DNA of 64,000 bases from CAZTQN01 sp964615765 (GTDB lineage Bacteria; Planctomycetota; Phycisphaerae; Phycisphaerales; UBA1924): positions 1 to 64,000 of the forward strand of contig CAZTQN010000020.1 of the NCBI GenBank assembly GCA_964615765.1, written 5' to 3'. This document shows, piece by piece, positions 34,598-42,892 of this stretch. Position 1 is the first letter of the stretch, and each line of letters opens with the position of its first letter. The notes under the pieces are model-generated. The model searched no databases. It saw only the letters and a program-made list of their open reading frames with translations, and had not been told where the DNA came from. The position numbers were made by a program, and so were the translations under genes.

Positions 34598-35227
34598 ATG
34601 GCCTTCCTCCTGCAGCATCTCCCCGATACGCGCAGCTTCTCCCGCTTCAAAGCGCTCTACCCGGAGCTCGACCCCGCAGCGGTCGCAGCGTTTCTCCGTC
34701 TCCTCCGCGTCGGCAGCGATTTGCTCGCGGAGCTCGACGCGCTGCTCGAGCCGCACGGCATCACCCACGGCCGGTGGATCACGATGATCCTCCTCCGCCG
34801 CGAAGAGCACCACAGCGCGCTGCCCAGCGACCTAGCCGCCAAACAAGGCGTCACGCGCGCGACCATGTCCGGCCTGCTCGCCGGCCTCGAGCACGCCGGG
34901 CTTATCCGTCGCCAACCCGGGCACGCCGACGCACGCTGCTCCGCCGCCATCCTTACACCCCGCGGCGTGCGACTGCTCGACAAGATCATGCCCGGCTACT
35001 ACACCGCCGTCTCCCGCTGGCTGGCGCCGCTCTCGACCGACGAGCAGCTCACCCTCGCCGCCATGCTCGACCGCCTCCGCGCCGGCGTCTCGGATACACA
35101 AGCGAAAGTTGTTACCATGCCCCCCCATGCCCCCGCAGGACCCGACGGCCTCTCCCGCGCCGCACGATCCACCGACGCCGCGCGGGTCCGACGCGACCGT
35201 GCTCATGCTCGCCGCGGCAAACGGTGA
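34598..35227 (+). CDS. MarR-family transcriptional regulator
   Basis: This 209-residue winged-helix regulator has the MarR layout. A dimerising helix with LLRVGSDLLAELDALLEPHG leads into LPSDLAAKQGVTRATMSGLLAGLEHAGLI, the recognition helix. The wing is RRQPGHADARCSAAILTPRG. It follows the RND pump and adaptor by 12 bases and probably represses that operon. The conserved part ends near residue 165. The last 35-40 residues are Arg-rich, lack any family pattern and overlap the next gene in another frame, so the true end may have moved downstream by stop-codon loss. Confidence 0.87.
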   Translation: MAFLLQHLPDTRSFSRFKALYPELDPAAVAAFLRLLRVGSDLLAELDALLEPHGITHGRWITMILLRREEHHSALPSDLAAKQGVTRATMSGLLAGLEHAGLIRRQPGHADARCSAAILTPRGVRLLDKIMPGYYTAVSRWLAPLSTDEQLTLAAMLDRLRAGVSDTQAKVVTMPPHAPAGPDGLSRAARSTDAARVRRDRAHARRGKR

Positions 35228-35756
35228 CCAAGACGCCGCCGACCGCCTGCTCCCGCTCGTGTACGCCCAGCTCCGCAAAGCCGCCCAGATCCACATGGAC
35301 GGCGAGCGCGCCGGCCACACCCTGTCCGCCACCGCCCTTGTCCACGAGGCCTATCTCAAACTTGCCGGCCCGCGCGAGGTCCCCTGGGCCGGGCGCGGCC
35401 ACTTCTACGCCGCCGCCGCCGAGGCCATGCGCCAGATCCTCCTCGACCACGCGAAGGCCCGCCTGCGCCTGAAACGCGGCGGCGGTCAGGAAGCCGTTCG
35501 GATCGCCGACCCCACCGCCTTCGCCGACGTCGCCGGCCTCGCTCAGCAAGATCCTGAACACATCGTGAGGTTCGACGACCTGCTCCGTCGCTTGGAGGGC
35601 GAGTCTCCTGACGGCGCCGCCATCGTTCGGCTGCGTTTCTTCGCGGGGCTCAGCGTCGAGCAGACCGCACAAGCGCTCGCGCTCTCCACCAGCACCGTCG
35701 ACCGCCGCTGGGCGTTCGCGCGGGCCTGGCTGTTCCAGCGCCTCCACGAAGACTGA
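35127..35756 (+). CDS. Planctomycete-type ECF sigma factor
   Basis: This 209-residue sigma factor belongs to the group I know as Sigma70_ECF (PF07638), which is enriched in Planctomycetes. Region 2 runs from AANGDQDAADRLLPLVYAQL through HEAYLKLAGPREVPWAGRGH and FYAAAAEAMRQILLDHAKA. Region 4 holds the helix-turn-helix RFFAGLSVEQTAQALALSTSTVDRRWAFAR. Its start lies 101 bases inside the MarR gene. The kinase-TPR gene follows after 11 bases, the arrangement in which a kinase is thought to control its sigma factor by phosphorylation. No anti-sigma gene is present. Confidence 0.9.
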   Translation: MPPQDPTASPAPHDPPTPRGSDATVLMLAAANGDQDAADRLLPLVYAQLRKAAQIHMDGERAGHTLSATALVHEAYLKLAGPREVPWAGRGHFYAAAAEAMRQILLDHAKARLRLKRGGGQEAVRIADPTAFADVAGLAQQDPEHIVRFDDLLRRLEGESPDGAAIVRLRFFAGLSVEQTAQALALSTSTVDRRWAFARAWLFQRLHED

Positions 35757-35767
35757 AAGACCACGCC

Positions 35768-38700
35768 ATGGCGAGCACCGTTCAGAGCATCTTCGAGCAC
35801 GCCGTCGGACTCCAGCCCGCCCTTCGCGCCGACTACCTCGCCGCCGCCTGCGCCGGCGACGACGCCCTCCGCGCCCAGGTCGAGGCGCTGCTGAGCGCCC
35901 ACGACCGCGCCGCCAACTTCCTCGCCTCGCCCACGGCGGACCATTCCGCCGAGGCCCTGCCCACCGCCGATTCGTCCAGCTCCGCACCGACGCTGATCCT
36001 CTCGCTCATCCCGACCCTTCGCGAAGGCCCCGGCACTCGCATCGGCCCGTACAAACTGCTGCAACTCATCGGCGAAGGCGGCTTCGGGTCCGTCTTCATG
36101 GCCGAGCAGGAGCAGCCGGTCGCACGCCGCGTCGCACTCAAGATCATCAAGCTCGGCATGGACACCCGCCAGGTCGTCGCTCGCTTCGAGCAGGAGCGTC
36201 AGGCCCTCGCGATGATGGACCATCCCAACATCGCCAAGGTGCTCGACGCCGGCGCGACGGAGACCGGCCGCCCCTACTTCGTCATGGAACTGGTCAAGGG
36301 CGACCCGATCTCCGCCTACGCCGACAAGCACAACCTGACCATCGACGATCGGCTGCACCTGTTCGCCCAGGTCTGCGCCGCCGTGCAGCATGCCCACACC
36401 AAGGGCATCATCCACCGCGACATCAAGCCCAGCAACGTGCTCGTCAGCACGCACGACGGTCGCCCGCACGCCAAGGTCATCGACTTCGGCATCGCCAAGG
36501 CCACGCTCAGCAAACTTACCGAGAAAACGCTCTTCACCGAGCACCGCCAACTCATCGGCACGCCCGAGTACATGAGCCCCGAGCAGGCCGAGGGCAGCCT
36601 CGATATCGACACCCGCACCGACGTCTACTCGCTCGGCGTTCTGCTGTACGAGCTCCTCACCGGCACCACGCCGTTCACGGGCCAAGAGCTGCGTTCGGCG
36701 GCGTATGCCGAAATCCAGCGGATCATCCACGAGGTGGAGCCGCCCAAGCCCAGCACGCGGCTGAGCCAGAACTCGGAGACGCTGGCGAGCGTGGCGGCGC
36801 GGCGCAAGACCGAACCCAAACGACTGGGCTCCCTGGTCCGCGGCGAGCTGGATTGGATCGTGATGAAGGCGCTGGAGAAAGACCGCACCCGCCGCTACGA
36901 AACGGCCAACGGTCTTGCGGCGGACATCCGGAGCTATCTCGCCGGGGAGGCCGTGGTCGCCGCGCCGCCGAGCACGGCGTACCGCTTCAAGAAGTTCATC
37001 CGGCGCAACCGCGTGATGGTCACCGCGGGCAGCGCGGTGGCGGCGACGTTGCTCATCGGCGCCATCGCGTTCGCGTGGCAGGCGAAGGTGGCCAGCGACC
37101 AGCGCGACAAGGCCGTAGCGGCGCAGAGGGCCGAGGCCGAGCAGCGCACGCAAGCCGAGGCGGCGCGGGCCGACGCGCTCGCGCAGAAGTCCAAGGCTCA
37201 GGCGCAGGAAGCCGAAGCCAAAAAACAGGAAGCCGAGGCGAAGAAGCAGGCCGCGATCGCCAGCGCGGTGGTGAAGTTCCAATCCGACATGCTCGCCGCG
37301 GTCGACCCGGCGAACATGCCCAAGGACCCCGCGACCGGCGAGCCGCTGAAGGACAAGGTGACCGTGTTGCAAGCCCTGGAGGCGGCGCTCAAGGCCATCG
37401 ATGAGGGCTCGCTGAAAGCCTCGCCGCTGGTCGAGGCGGGCGTACGGACCACCATCGGCGACACGTTCGTGGCGCTGGGGCGGTACGAGGACGCCGTGCC
37501 CGTGCTGCGCCGGGCGCTGGAGATCCGAAAGGCCAACTACCCGGAGGGGAGCCTCGAGATCGCTCAGAGCCTGGATCGTCTGGCCGATCCGCTCTCGCTG
37601 CTGTCGAACCTCAAGGAGGCGGAACAGCTCCTCCGCGAGGCGCTGGCGATGCGGCGTCGCGCCCTCCCGGCGAGCGACCCGTCGGTCGGCACGGCGATGA
37701 ACAACCTGGCCCAGATCCTGCTCCTGCAAGGCAACTACAGCGAGGCCGAGTCGCTCCTGCGCGAAGCGGTGCAAATGGAGGCACCGATCGCGGACAATCC
37801 GGGGCTCGCCCGCACGTATGACAACTTGGCCAAGGTGCTGACCAAGCTGAGCAAGCTCGACGAGGCCGAGCAGTTCATGCGCAAGGCCCTCCAGACGCGC
37901 CTGGCGGCCTTCCCCGCGGGGCACCCCGAAATCGCGCTGGGCCAGAACAACCTCGCGACGACGCTGATGTCGGCCAAGAAGTTTGCCGAGGCCGAGCTGT
38001 TGTACCGTGAGTCGCTCGCCGGTAGTCGGGCCACACTGCCCGCCGAGCACCCCGAAATCGCCAGCACCCTGAGCAGTCTCGGCAACGCCCTGCGGAATCA
38101 GGGCAAACTCGACGAGGCCGAGCGCGTCTACCGCGAGTCGCTGGCCATAAAGCGGGCGATTCTGCCGCGGGGGCATGATTCGATCGCGTCGTCGCTGAAC
38201 GGGCTGGGGCTTCTGCTCAAGGAGATGAACAAGTTTGATGAGGCCGAGCCGCTCTACCGCGAAGCGCTGGCGATCCGCCGTGAGGCACTCCCTGCCGGGC
38301 ACCCGAGCATCGCTACGTCCCTCAACAACCTGGCGGTGCTGCTCAAGGACATGGGCAAGCTCGATGAGGCTGAGACGCTGCACCGCGAGTCGCTGGCGAT
38401 TCGCCGCGCCGCTTTCCCGGCCGGGCACCCGGACATTGCCGTCTCCCTCAACAACTTTGCGGTGCTGCTCAAGGACATGGGCAAGTTCGATGAAGCCGAG
38501 ACGCTCTATCGCGAGGCACTGGCGATCCGCCGCGAGGCACTCCCCGCCGGTCACCCGAGCATCGCCGTCTCCCTCAACAACCTCGGAGCGCTTCTCAAGG
38601 ACCAGGGCAAGCTGGCCGAAGCCGAGCCGATCCTGAACGAAGCGCTACAGATCCGCCGCGAGGCCCTGCCCGCGGGGAGCGTGGAGATCGCCAACTCGTT

Positions 38701-39118
38701 GAACATCCTGGCCGTCGTCCTGCAGGACCAAGCAAAGTTCGCGGCGGCCGAGCCGTTCGCTCGCGAGGCGATCAGGATCTACCGCGCCAAGCTGCCCGCA
38801 GGAGATGAGAGAGTTGCCAGCTGCCTGAGCAACCTCGCTCGGGTGCAACACGGTCTGGGCAAGTCCGCCGACGCCCGCGCGGGATGGGATGAGGCAATCC
38901 CCATGCTCCGCAAGATCTCGCCCAACGGCTCGCCGAACCTCGCCCGAGTGCTGTGGCGCTCCGGCAGCGCCCGGCTTGAGACCAAGGACTATGCCGCGGC
39001 TCTCGCCGAACTCGAAGAGGCCGCGGCGATGGCCGAGATAGTCCTCGCCCCCGACCACGCGCATCTGAAGGAATATCGGGAGACGCTGGCCAAGTGCAGG
39101 GCGATGATGGCGAAGTAA
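35768..39118 (+). CDS. Ser/Thr protein kinase with TPR domain (cassette A)
   Basis: This 1,116-residue Hanks-type kinase has a Ser-rich linker (TADSSSSAPTLILSLIPTL), then the kinase domain from about residue 94: GEGGFGSVFMAE, Lys125 in VALKIIK, HRDIKPSN near 218, DFG at 239-241 and GTPEYMSPEQAEG. A transmembrane helix follows (about 418-440). An Ala/Lys/Gln-rich coiled coil comes next. The rest is roughly a dozen 42-residue TPR units, of which AGHPSIAVSLNNLGALLKDQ is typical. It ends at TAA without the family's usual YDAKAAxWR tail; that tail lies in frame just after the stop. It is paired with the ECF sigma gene. Confidence 0.93.
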   Translation: MASTVQSIFEHAVGLQPALRADYLAAACAGDDALRAQVEALLSAHDRAANFLASPTADHSAEALPTADSSSSAPTLILSLIPTLREGPGTRIGPYKLLQLIGEGGFGSVFMAEQEQPVARRVALKIIKLGMDTRQVVARFEQERQALAMMDHPNIAKVLDAGATETGRPYFVMELVKGDPISAYADKHNLTIDDRLHLFAQVCAAVQHAHTKGIIHRDIKPSNVLVSTHDGRPHAKVIDFGIAKATLSKLTEKTLFTEHRQLIGTPEYMSPEQAEGSLDIDTRTDVYSLGVLLYELLTGTTPFTGQELRSAAYAEIQRIIHEVEPPKPSTRLSQNSETLASVAARRKTEPKRLGSLVRGELDWIVMKALEKDRTRRYETANGLAADIRSYLAGEAVVAAPPSTAYRFKKFIRRNRVMVTAGSAVAATLLIGAIAFAWQAKVASDQRDKAVAAQRAEAEQRTQAEAARADALAQKSKAQAQEAEAKKQEAEAKKQAAIASAVVKFQSDMLAAVDPANMPKDPATGEPLKDKVTVLQALEAALKAIDEGSLKASPLVEAGVRTTIGDTFVALGRYEDAVPVLRRALEIRKANYPEGSLEIAQSLDRLADPLSLLSNLKEAEQLLREALAMRRRALPASDPSVGTAMNNLAQILLLQGNYSEAESLLREAVQMEAPIADNPGLARTYDNLAKVLTKLSKLDEAEQFMRKALQTRLAAFPAGHPEIALGQNNLATTLMSAKKFAEAELLYRESLAGSRATLPAEHPEIASTLSSLGNALRNQGKLDEAERVYRESLAIKRAILPRGHDSIASSLNGLGLLLKEMNKFDEAEPLYREALAIRREALPAGHPSIATSLNNLAVLLKDMGKLDEAETLHRESLAIRRAAFPAGHPDIAVSLNNFAVLLKDMGKFDEAETLYREALAIRREALPAGHPSIAVSLNNLGALLKDQGKLAEAEPILNEALQIRREALPAGSVEIANSLNILAVVLQDQAKFAAAEPFAREAIRIYRAKLPAGDERVASCLSNLARVQHGLGKSADARAGWDEAIPMLRKISPNGSPNLARVLWRSGSARLETKDYAAALAELEEAAAMAEIVLAPDHAHLKEYRETLAKCRAMMAK

Positions 39119-39334
39119 GGGGAGTGTCATCTTCTTCGGCACTCCACCACCATCGCCGCCCAGAACGAAGGTCGGTGCCCCGAAGGCATCCACGCTGGTC
39201 TGCAAAGCCTCGCCGATCTCTACACCGCCTGGCACACCGCCGAGCCCGGCCAGGGCTACGACGCCAAGGCCGCGACATGGCGGGCCGTGCTGACTCCGCC
39301 CGAACCGGTCAATCCGCCGGCGAGTTCGAACTGA
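39119..39334 (+). pseudogene. In-frame orphan C-terminal tail of a kinase-TPR protein
   Basis: Right after the TAA of the kinase gene the same reading frame stays open for 71 codons to a TGA at 39332-39334. Its last 45 codons read SLADLYTAWHTAEPGQGYDA then KAATWRAVL. These are clearly homologous to the natural end of the second kinase (ALYESWHAAEPGRDYDAKAA then TWRALL). It has no start codon or ribosome site of its own. It is most simply the severed end of this or a lost paralogous kinase gene. Stop-codon readthrough is a less likely alternative. It occupies most of the 337-base gap before the next gene. Confidence 0.7.
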
Positions 39335-39455
39335 GCGCTCCCATCCACGGCAACCTCACCACACTGCGCCGCGCTTGCTGGCTAAACCAAAACGGGCGAC
39401 GAACTCGGCCGTCCTGACGGATCCGCCGCCGCTCGGCGTCCCAACGCCGTGAGCG

Positions 39456-40622
39456 GTGCACCTTGTGAGGACCCTTGCCGTGTCATTGACCAGATCTTCC
39501 GCCCTTGCCCTGACGTCGTTCACCCTCGTCCTCGCCGGTTGTCGCACCACATCGTCCGCGGATCCTGAGCCCGCCGCGCTCAAACGCACGCCGCTCCCCA
39601 CCGACGCCGGCGTCCTTGTGAACCAGTGGTACATGAAGACCGCCGACGAGGTTGTCCACTACGTCGCGGAGTTCGGCACGCGCTCCCGCCCGGGCAACAT
39701 CGTCTTCGTCCTCCACGGCGGCTGGGGCGCCGAACACAGTTACCTCATCCCCGCCATCCGCCCGCTCGCCGACGAGTACACGTTCGTCCTCTATGACCAG
39801 CGCGGCTCGCTCCGCTCGCCCGTCAACCCGCCCGCCAAGGTCACGTTCTCCGCGCTCGTCGACGACCTCGATCAACTCCGCCAGCGCCTGGGCCAATCCA
39901 AGATCACGCTCATGGCCCACTCGATGGGCAACCACCTCGCCTACGGCTATCTCCGCGCCCATCCGGACCGCGTCGACAAGCTCATCCTCGTCGGCGCGAC
40001 CGTCCCCGCGCCGTTCGGCGACCCCAGACCGCCCTTCCTCGCCGACGTTTGGCCGGATTTCTCCGACGCCGACGCCGCCGCCATCACCGCCCGCCAGACC
40101 GCGTACGACAACGACGTCTTCGCGCGCACGCTCCGCATCGCCGCCGACGAAGGCCTCATCCCCTACGAAGCCGGTTCCGCCACGCCCGACACAATCAAGT
40201 CCTTCGGGCTCAAGAACATCATCACCACCGATCAGCAGCAGACCGATTGGTGGCGCATCCAGTTCACGTGCATCAACACTTTCAACGGCCGCAACTGGCG
40301 CCACATGCTCGGCGGTCAGAGCTTCTACAGCGGCGCGGCCGGCCAAGCCGTCCTCGATGACCCCGACTACCAGACCGCCACCCGCGACTTCTGGCCAACG
40401 CTCAAGTCCTTCCGCGGCCCGATCCACGTCATCATCGGGACGCACGACTACGTCGACCTCGGCCCGACCATGTGGCCACGACTCGTCGCCCACGTCCCCA
40501 GCGCCACCCTCGACACCATCCCCAACGCCGGGCACTCCATCTGGATGGACGAACCGACCCGCTTCACGCGGGCCCTGCGCGCCGCACTGCGCTCCCCGCC
40601 CACCCCGCCAAGCGAGCGATGA
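39456..40622 (+). CDS. Alpha/beta-hydrolase lipoprotein
   Basis: This 388-residue hydrolase has a lipoprotein leader (SALALTSFTLVLAGC) and an alpha/beta fold: oxyanion-region VFVLHGGWGAEHSY, then YDQRGSLRSP. The nucleophile elbow is MAHSMGNHLAYGY. The acid and base regions are HVIIGTHDYVDLGP and NAGHSIWMDEP. The pattern resembles proline iminopeptidase-like or haloalkane-type hydrolases, but the substrate is unknown. The start may be GTG 39456 or GTG 39480; neither has a strong ribosome site. It is probably anchored in the envelope. Confidence 0.83.
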   Translation: MHLVRTLAVSLTRSSALALTSFTLVLAGCRTTSSADPEPAALKRTPLPTDAGVLVNQWYMKTADEVVHYVAEFGTRSRPGNIVFVLHGGWGAEHSYLIPAIRPLADEYTFVLYDQRGSLRSPVNPPAKVTFSALVDDLDQLRQRLGQSKITLMAHSMGNHLAYGYLRAHPDRVDKLILVGATVPAPFGDPRPPFLADVWPDFSDADAAAITARQTAYDNDVFARTLRIAADEGLIPYEAGSATPDTIKSFGLKNIITTDQQQTDWWRIQFTCINTFNGRNWRHMLGGQSFYSGAAGQAVLDDPDYQTATRDFWPTLKSFRGPIHVIIGTHDYVDLGPTMWPRLVAHVPSATLDTIPNAGHSIWMDEPTRFTRALRAALRSPPTPPSER

Positions 40623-40686
40623 GCCGCGGCGCAGCGCTCGAGCCGGTCTAGATCACCAGCGCACACCGCACCGCTCCGCCGAACCG

Positions 40687-40989
40687 TCATCCGGCCCGGA
40701 GCACCGCCGCGAGCAAGCCGGGGAATCGCCGCTCGATCTCTTTCGTGCGCAGCGAGTTCAACCGCGCCGCCCCGTGCCCAACCTGCAGAATAAGCCCCGC
40801 CTGCCGCAGCACGCGCCAGTGGTGCGACATCGTGCTCTTGGGTATCTCCTCGAAGAACCGGTTGCACGGCAAGGCCGGGTGGTTCGCCGCCAGCCGCACG
40901 ATCTCAAGCCGAACCGGGTCCGCCAGCGCCCGCAACACCTCGTGCAGCGCTACGTCTTCCAGCCGTGGATGAGGGATCGGTCGGGCCAT
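40687..40989 (-). CDS. ArsR-family transcriptional regulator
   Basis: This 100-residue winged-helix repressor reads LHEVLRALADPVRLEIVRLA, then FFEEIPKSTMSHHWRVLRQA (the recognition helix) and GLILQVGHGAARLNSLRTKE (the wing). No CxC metal site typical of metal-sensing ArsR proteins is seen; a single Cys lies in ALPCNRFF. The frame is open 50 codons upstream, but the family begins close to ATG 40989. It is divergent from the MDR dehydrogenase gene and an inverted repeat lies between them, so it probably represses that gene and itself. Confidence 0.88.
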   Translation of the reverse strand: MARPIPHPRLEDVALHEVLRALADPVRLEIVRLAANHPALPCNRFFEEIPKSTMSHHWRVLRQAGLILQVGHGAARLNSLRTKEIERRFPGLLAAVLRAG

Positions 40990-41082
40990 CTGTGCCCACG
41001 AAGATAGCCCCCGAGCGCGGCCCGCGCCGCCGCCCTCCCGCGCTGCTTCTCCGCGCTCGCCGCCGGGCTTGACCATGCTATT

Positions 41083-41110
41083 AGTTCGAATATACTCGAA
41101 CACTCGAACT
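41083..41110. promoter_or_regulatory. Inverted repeat, probable ArsR operator
   Basis: AGTTCGA (41083-41089) and TCGAACT (41104-41110) are perfect inverted repeats. A further CTCGAA lies between them, so the core TCGAA occurs three times within 28 bases. The site is AT-richer than its surroundings and lies between the divergent ArsR and dehydrogenase genes, 44 bases before the latter's ATG. Position and symmetry suggest a repressor operator; binding is inferred. Confidence 0.6.
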
Positions 41111-41153
41111 ATCCGCACCGGCCAGCCACCCACCCACACCCCGGAGACTCGCC

Positions 41154-42167
41154 ATGATCGCGTACCGCGTGGTCACCAACACCGGCCCCGACGCTCTCGA
41201 GAAGCTCACCCTGCCCGAGCCGGTCGCAATCCCCGGGCATGTCGTCGTCGAGCTGCACGCCGCCGCGCTCAACTTCCGCGATCTCATCGTCACGCGAGGC
41301 GGCTACGTGCGCAACGACCGCCGCCCCGTCATCCCCCTTTCCGACGGCGCGGGCCGCGTCGTCGCCGTCGGCAGCGGCGTCACCCGCTGGCGCGTGGGCG
41401 ACCGCGTCGTCGCCAACTTCATGCGCGACTGGATCGCCGGTCCCGTCACGGAAGAAGCGCTCAACTCATCCCTCGGCGGCGGGGTCGACGGCGTCCTCGC
41501 CGAACGCTTCGCCCTCCCCGAGCACGCCCTGCTCCGCATCCCCGATCACCTCGACTTCGCCGAGGCCGCCACGCTCCCTTGCGCCGCGCTCACCGCGTGG
41601 AACGCCCTCACCGCCGCCGGCACCAGGGCGGGCGACACCGTCCTCGTGCTCGGCACCGGCGGCGTCAGCATCTTCGGCGTCCAGCTCGCCCGCGCCATGG
41701 GCGCCGTCCCCATCATCACCTCCAGCAGCGACGCCAAGCTCCACCGCGCCGTCTCCCTCGGCGCGGCCCACGCAATCAACTACCGCACAACGCCCGACTG
41801 GCACCTCCGCGTGCTCGAACTCACCGACGGCCGCGGCGTCGACCACGTCCTCGAAACCGGCGGGCCCGGCACTCTCGAACGCTCCCTCCTTGCCGCCCGC
41901 GTCGGCGGCACCGTCAGCCTCATCGGCATCCTCGCCGACGGCACCCCGCCCTCCATGACACCCGCGCTCCTCCGCACTCTCACCGTCCGCGGCATCTATG
42001 TCGGCAGCGTCGAGATGTTCGAAGCCATGAACCGCGCCATCTCCGCCGCCCGCCTCCGCCCGGTCATCGATTCCCGCTTCCCCTTCGACCGCGCCATCGA
42101 CGCCCTGAACGCTTTCGCTCAGCAGCGCCACGTCGGCAAGGTTGTGATTGAACGACTCACCGCATGA
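41154..42167 (+). CDS. MDR-family zinc-less NAD(P)-dependent dehydrogenase
   Basis: This 337-residue medium-chain dehydrogenase/reductase has the GroES-like N-terminal domain (ALNFRDLIVTRGGY, PLSDGAGRVVAVGSGVTRW). Its Rossmann domain has nucleotide motif VLVLGTGGVSIFGVQLA. The cysteine cluster of the structural zinc site and the catalytic Cys/His are missing. It thus resembles quinone oxidoreductase or enoyl reductase-type members rather than zinc alcohol dehydrogenases. It is under likely ArsR control through the intergenic inverted repeat. The stop overlaps an in-frame ATG of the next reading frame. Confidence 0.87.
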   Translation: MIAYRVVTNTGPDALEKLTLPEPVAIPGHVVVELHAAALNFRDLIVTRGGYVRNDRRPVIPLSDGAGRVVAVGSGVTRWRVGDRVVANFMRDWIAGPVTEEALNSSLGGGVDGVLAERFALPEHALLRIPDHLDFAEAATLPCAALTAWNALTAAGTRAGDTVLVLGTGGVSIFGVQLARAMGAVPIITSSSDAKLHRAVSLGAAHAINYRTTPDWHLRVLELTDGRGVDHVLETGGPGTLERSLLAARVGGTVSLIGILADGTPPSMTPALLRTLTVRGIYVGSVEMFEAMNRAISAARLRPVIDSRFPFDRAIDALNAFAQQRHVGKVVIERLTA

Positions 42168-42274
42168 CCAAAGCCGCCGGCGTTCCACGCCCCGGCGCCG
42201 ACCGCTCGCCCCATCCCAACAAATCTACCATCGCTCTCCGCCCCCTCCGCACTACACCACGGGGACGCCCACCC

Positions 42275-42892
42275 ATGGACTCCCGCTTCGCACTGCCCCC
42301 CAACCTGCCCGTCCCGCACGACGACGGCGGCGCCGCTCATCTCATTAACCACCCGCTCCCCCCCATCGCCCTGCCCGCGACCGACGGCCGCCTCGTCTCC
42401 CTCGCCGACCTCGACGCCGCCGTCGTCTTCACGTACCCACGCACCGGCGTCCCGGACAAATCGCCCGGCCCCGAGTGGGACGCCATCCCCGGGGCCCGCG
42501 GCTGCACGCCCCAGGCCTGCGCCTTCCGAGACCTGCATGCCGAGTTCCGCGCCCGCAACACTCAGGTCTTCGGTCTCAGCACGCAGCGCCCTGACTTCCA
42601 ACGCGAGTTCGTCGAGCGCAACCACATCACCTTCCCAATCCTCTCCGATCATCACCTCACCCTCACCCGCGCGCTCAACCTTCCCACCTTCGAATACCCC
42701 ATTGAGAGCATCGGCGGCGGCGGCCCGTCCACCCTCCTGCGTCGCATGGCCTGGTTCATCGACACCGGCGTCATCCGCAAAGTCTGGTACCCCGTCTTTC
42801 CACCCGACACCAACGCCGCTGAAGTGCTCAGTTGGCTGAGCGCACAGCCAACCCGACCGCCTCGTACCGACCGCGCCAGAGCCAACCCATGA
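42275..42892 (+). CDS. Peroxiredoxin (AhpC/TSA, PrxQ-like)
   Basis: This 205-residue peroxide reductase has the thioredoxin-like start (PLPPIALPATDGRLVSLADL). The active site GCTPQACAFRD (Cys77 and Cys82) gives the five-residue Cys spacing of PrxQ/BCP proteins. A Pro/Gly insertion (GVPDKSPGPEWDAIPGA) separates the preceding YPRT strand from the Cys. The frame is open back to ATG 42164, which overlaps the dehydrogenase stop, but that leader is unlike the family. The next gene starts in an ATGA overlap and encodes a thioredoxin-like protein that could recycle it. Confidence 0.85.
   Translation: MDSRFALPPNLPVPHDDGGAAHLINHPLPPIALPATDGRLVSLADLDAAVVFTYPRTGVPDKSPGPEWDAIPGARGCTPQACAFRDLHAEFRARNTQVFGLSTQRPDFQREFVERNHITFPILSDHHLTLTRALNLPTFEYPIESIGGGGPSTLLRRMAWFIDTGVIRKVWYPVFPPDTNAAEVLSWLSAQPTRPPRTDRARANP

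Noticed and set aside
35543..38554. 1,003-codon minus-strand open frame opposite kinase A
   Set aside because: Periodic Arg/Gly/Leu sequence mirrors the TPR repeats on the other strand; no domain or ribosome site supports it.
37800..38700. Regularly spaced 126-base repeats that could suggest a repeat array
   Set aside because: They are coding TPR units with conserved frame and diverged bases, not CRISPR repeats with unique spacers.
39119..39334. Programmed stop-codon readthrough as the main explanation for the kinase tail
   Set aside because: TAA is the least leaky stop and no known stimulatory context is visible; gene decay or recombination is simpler, so readthrough is kept only as an alternative.
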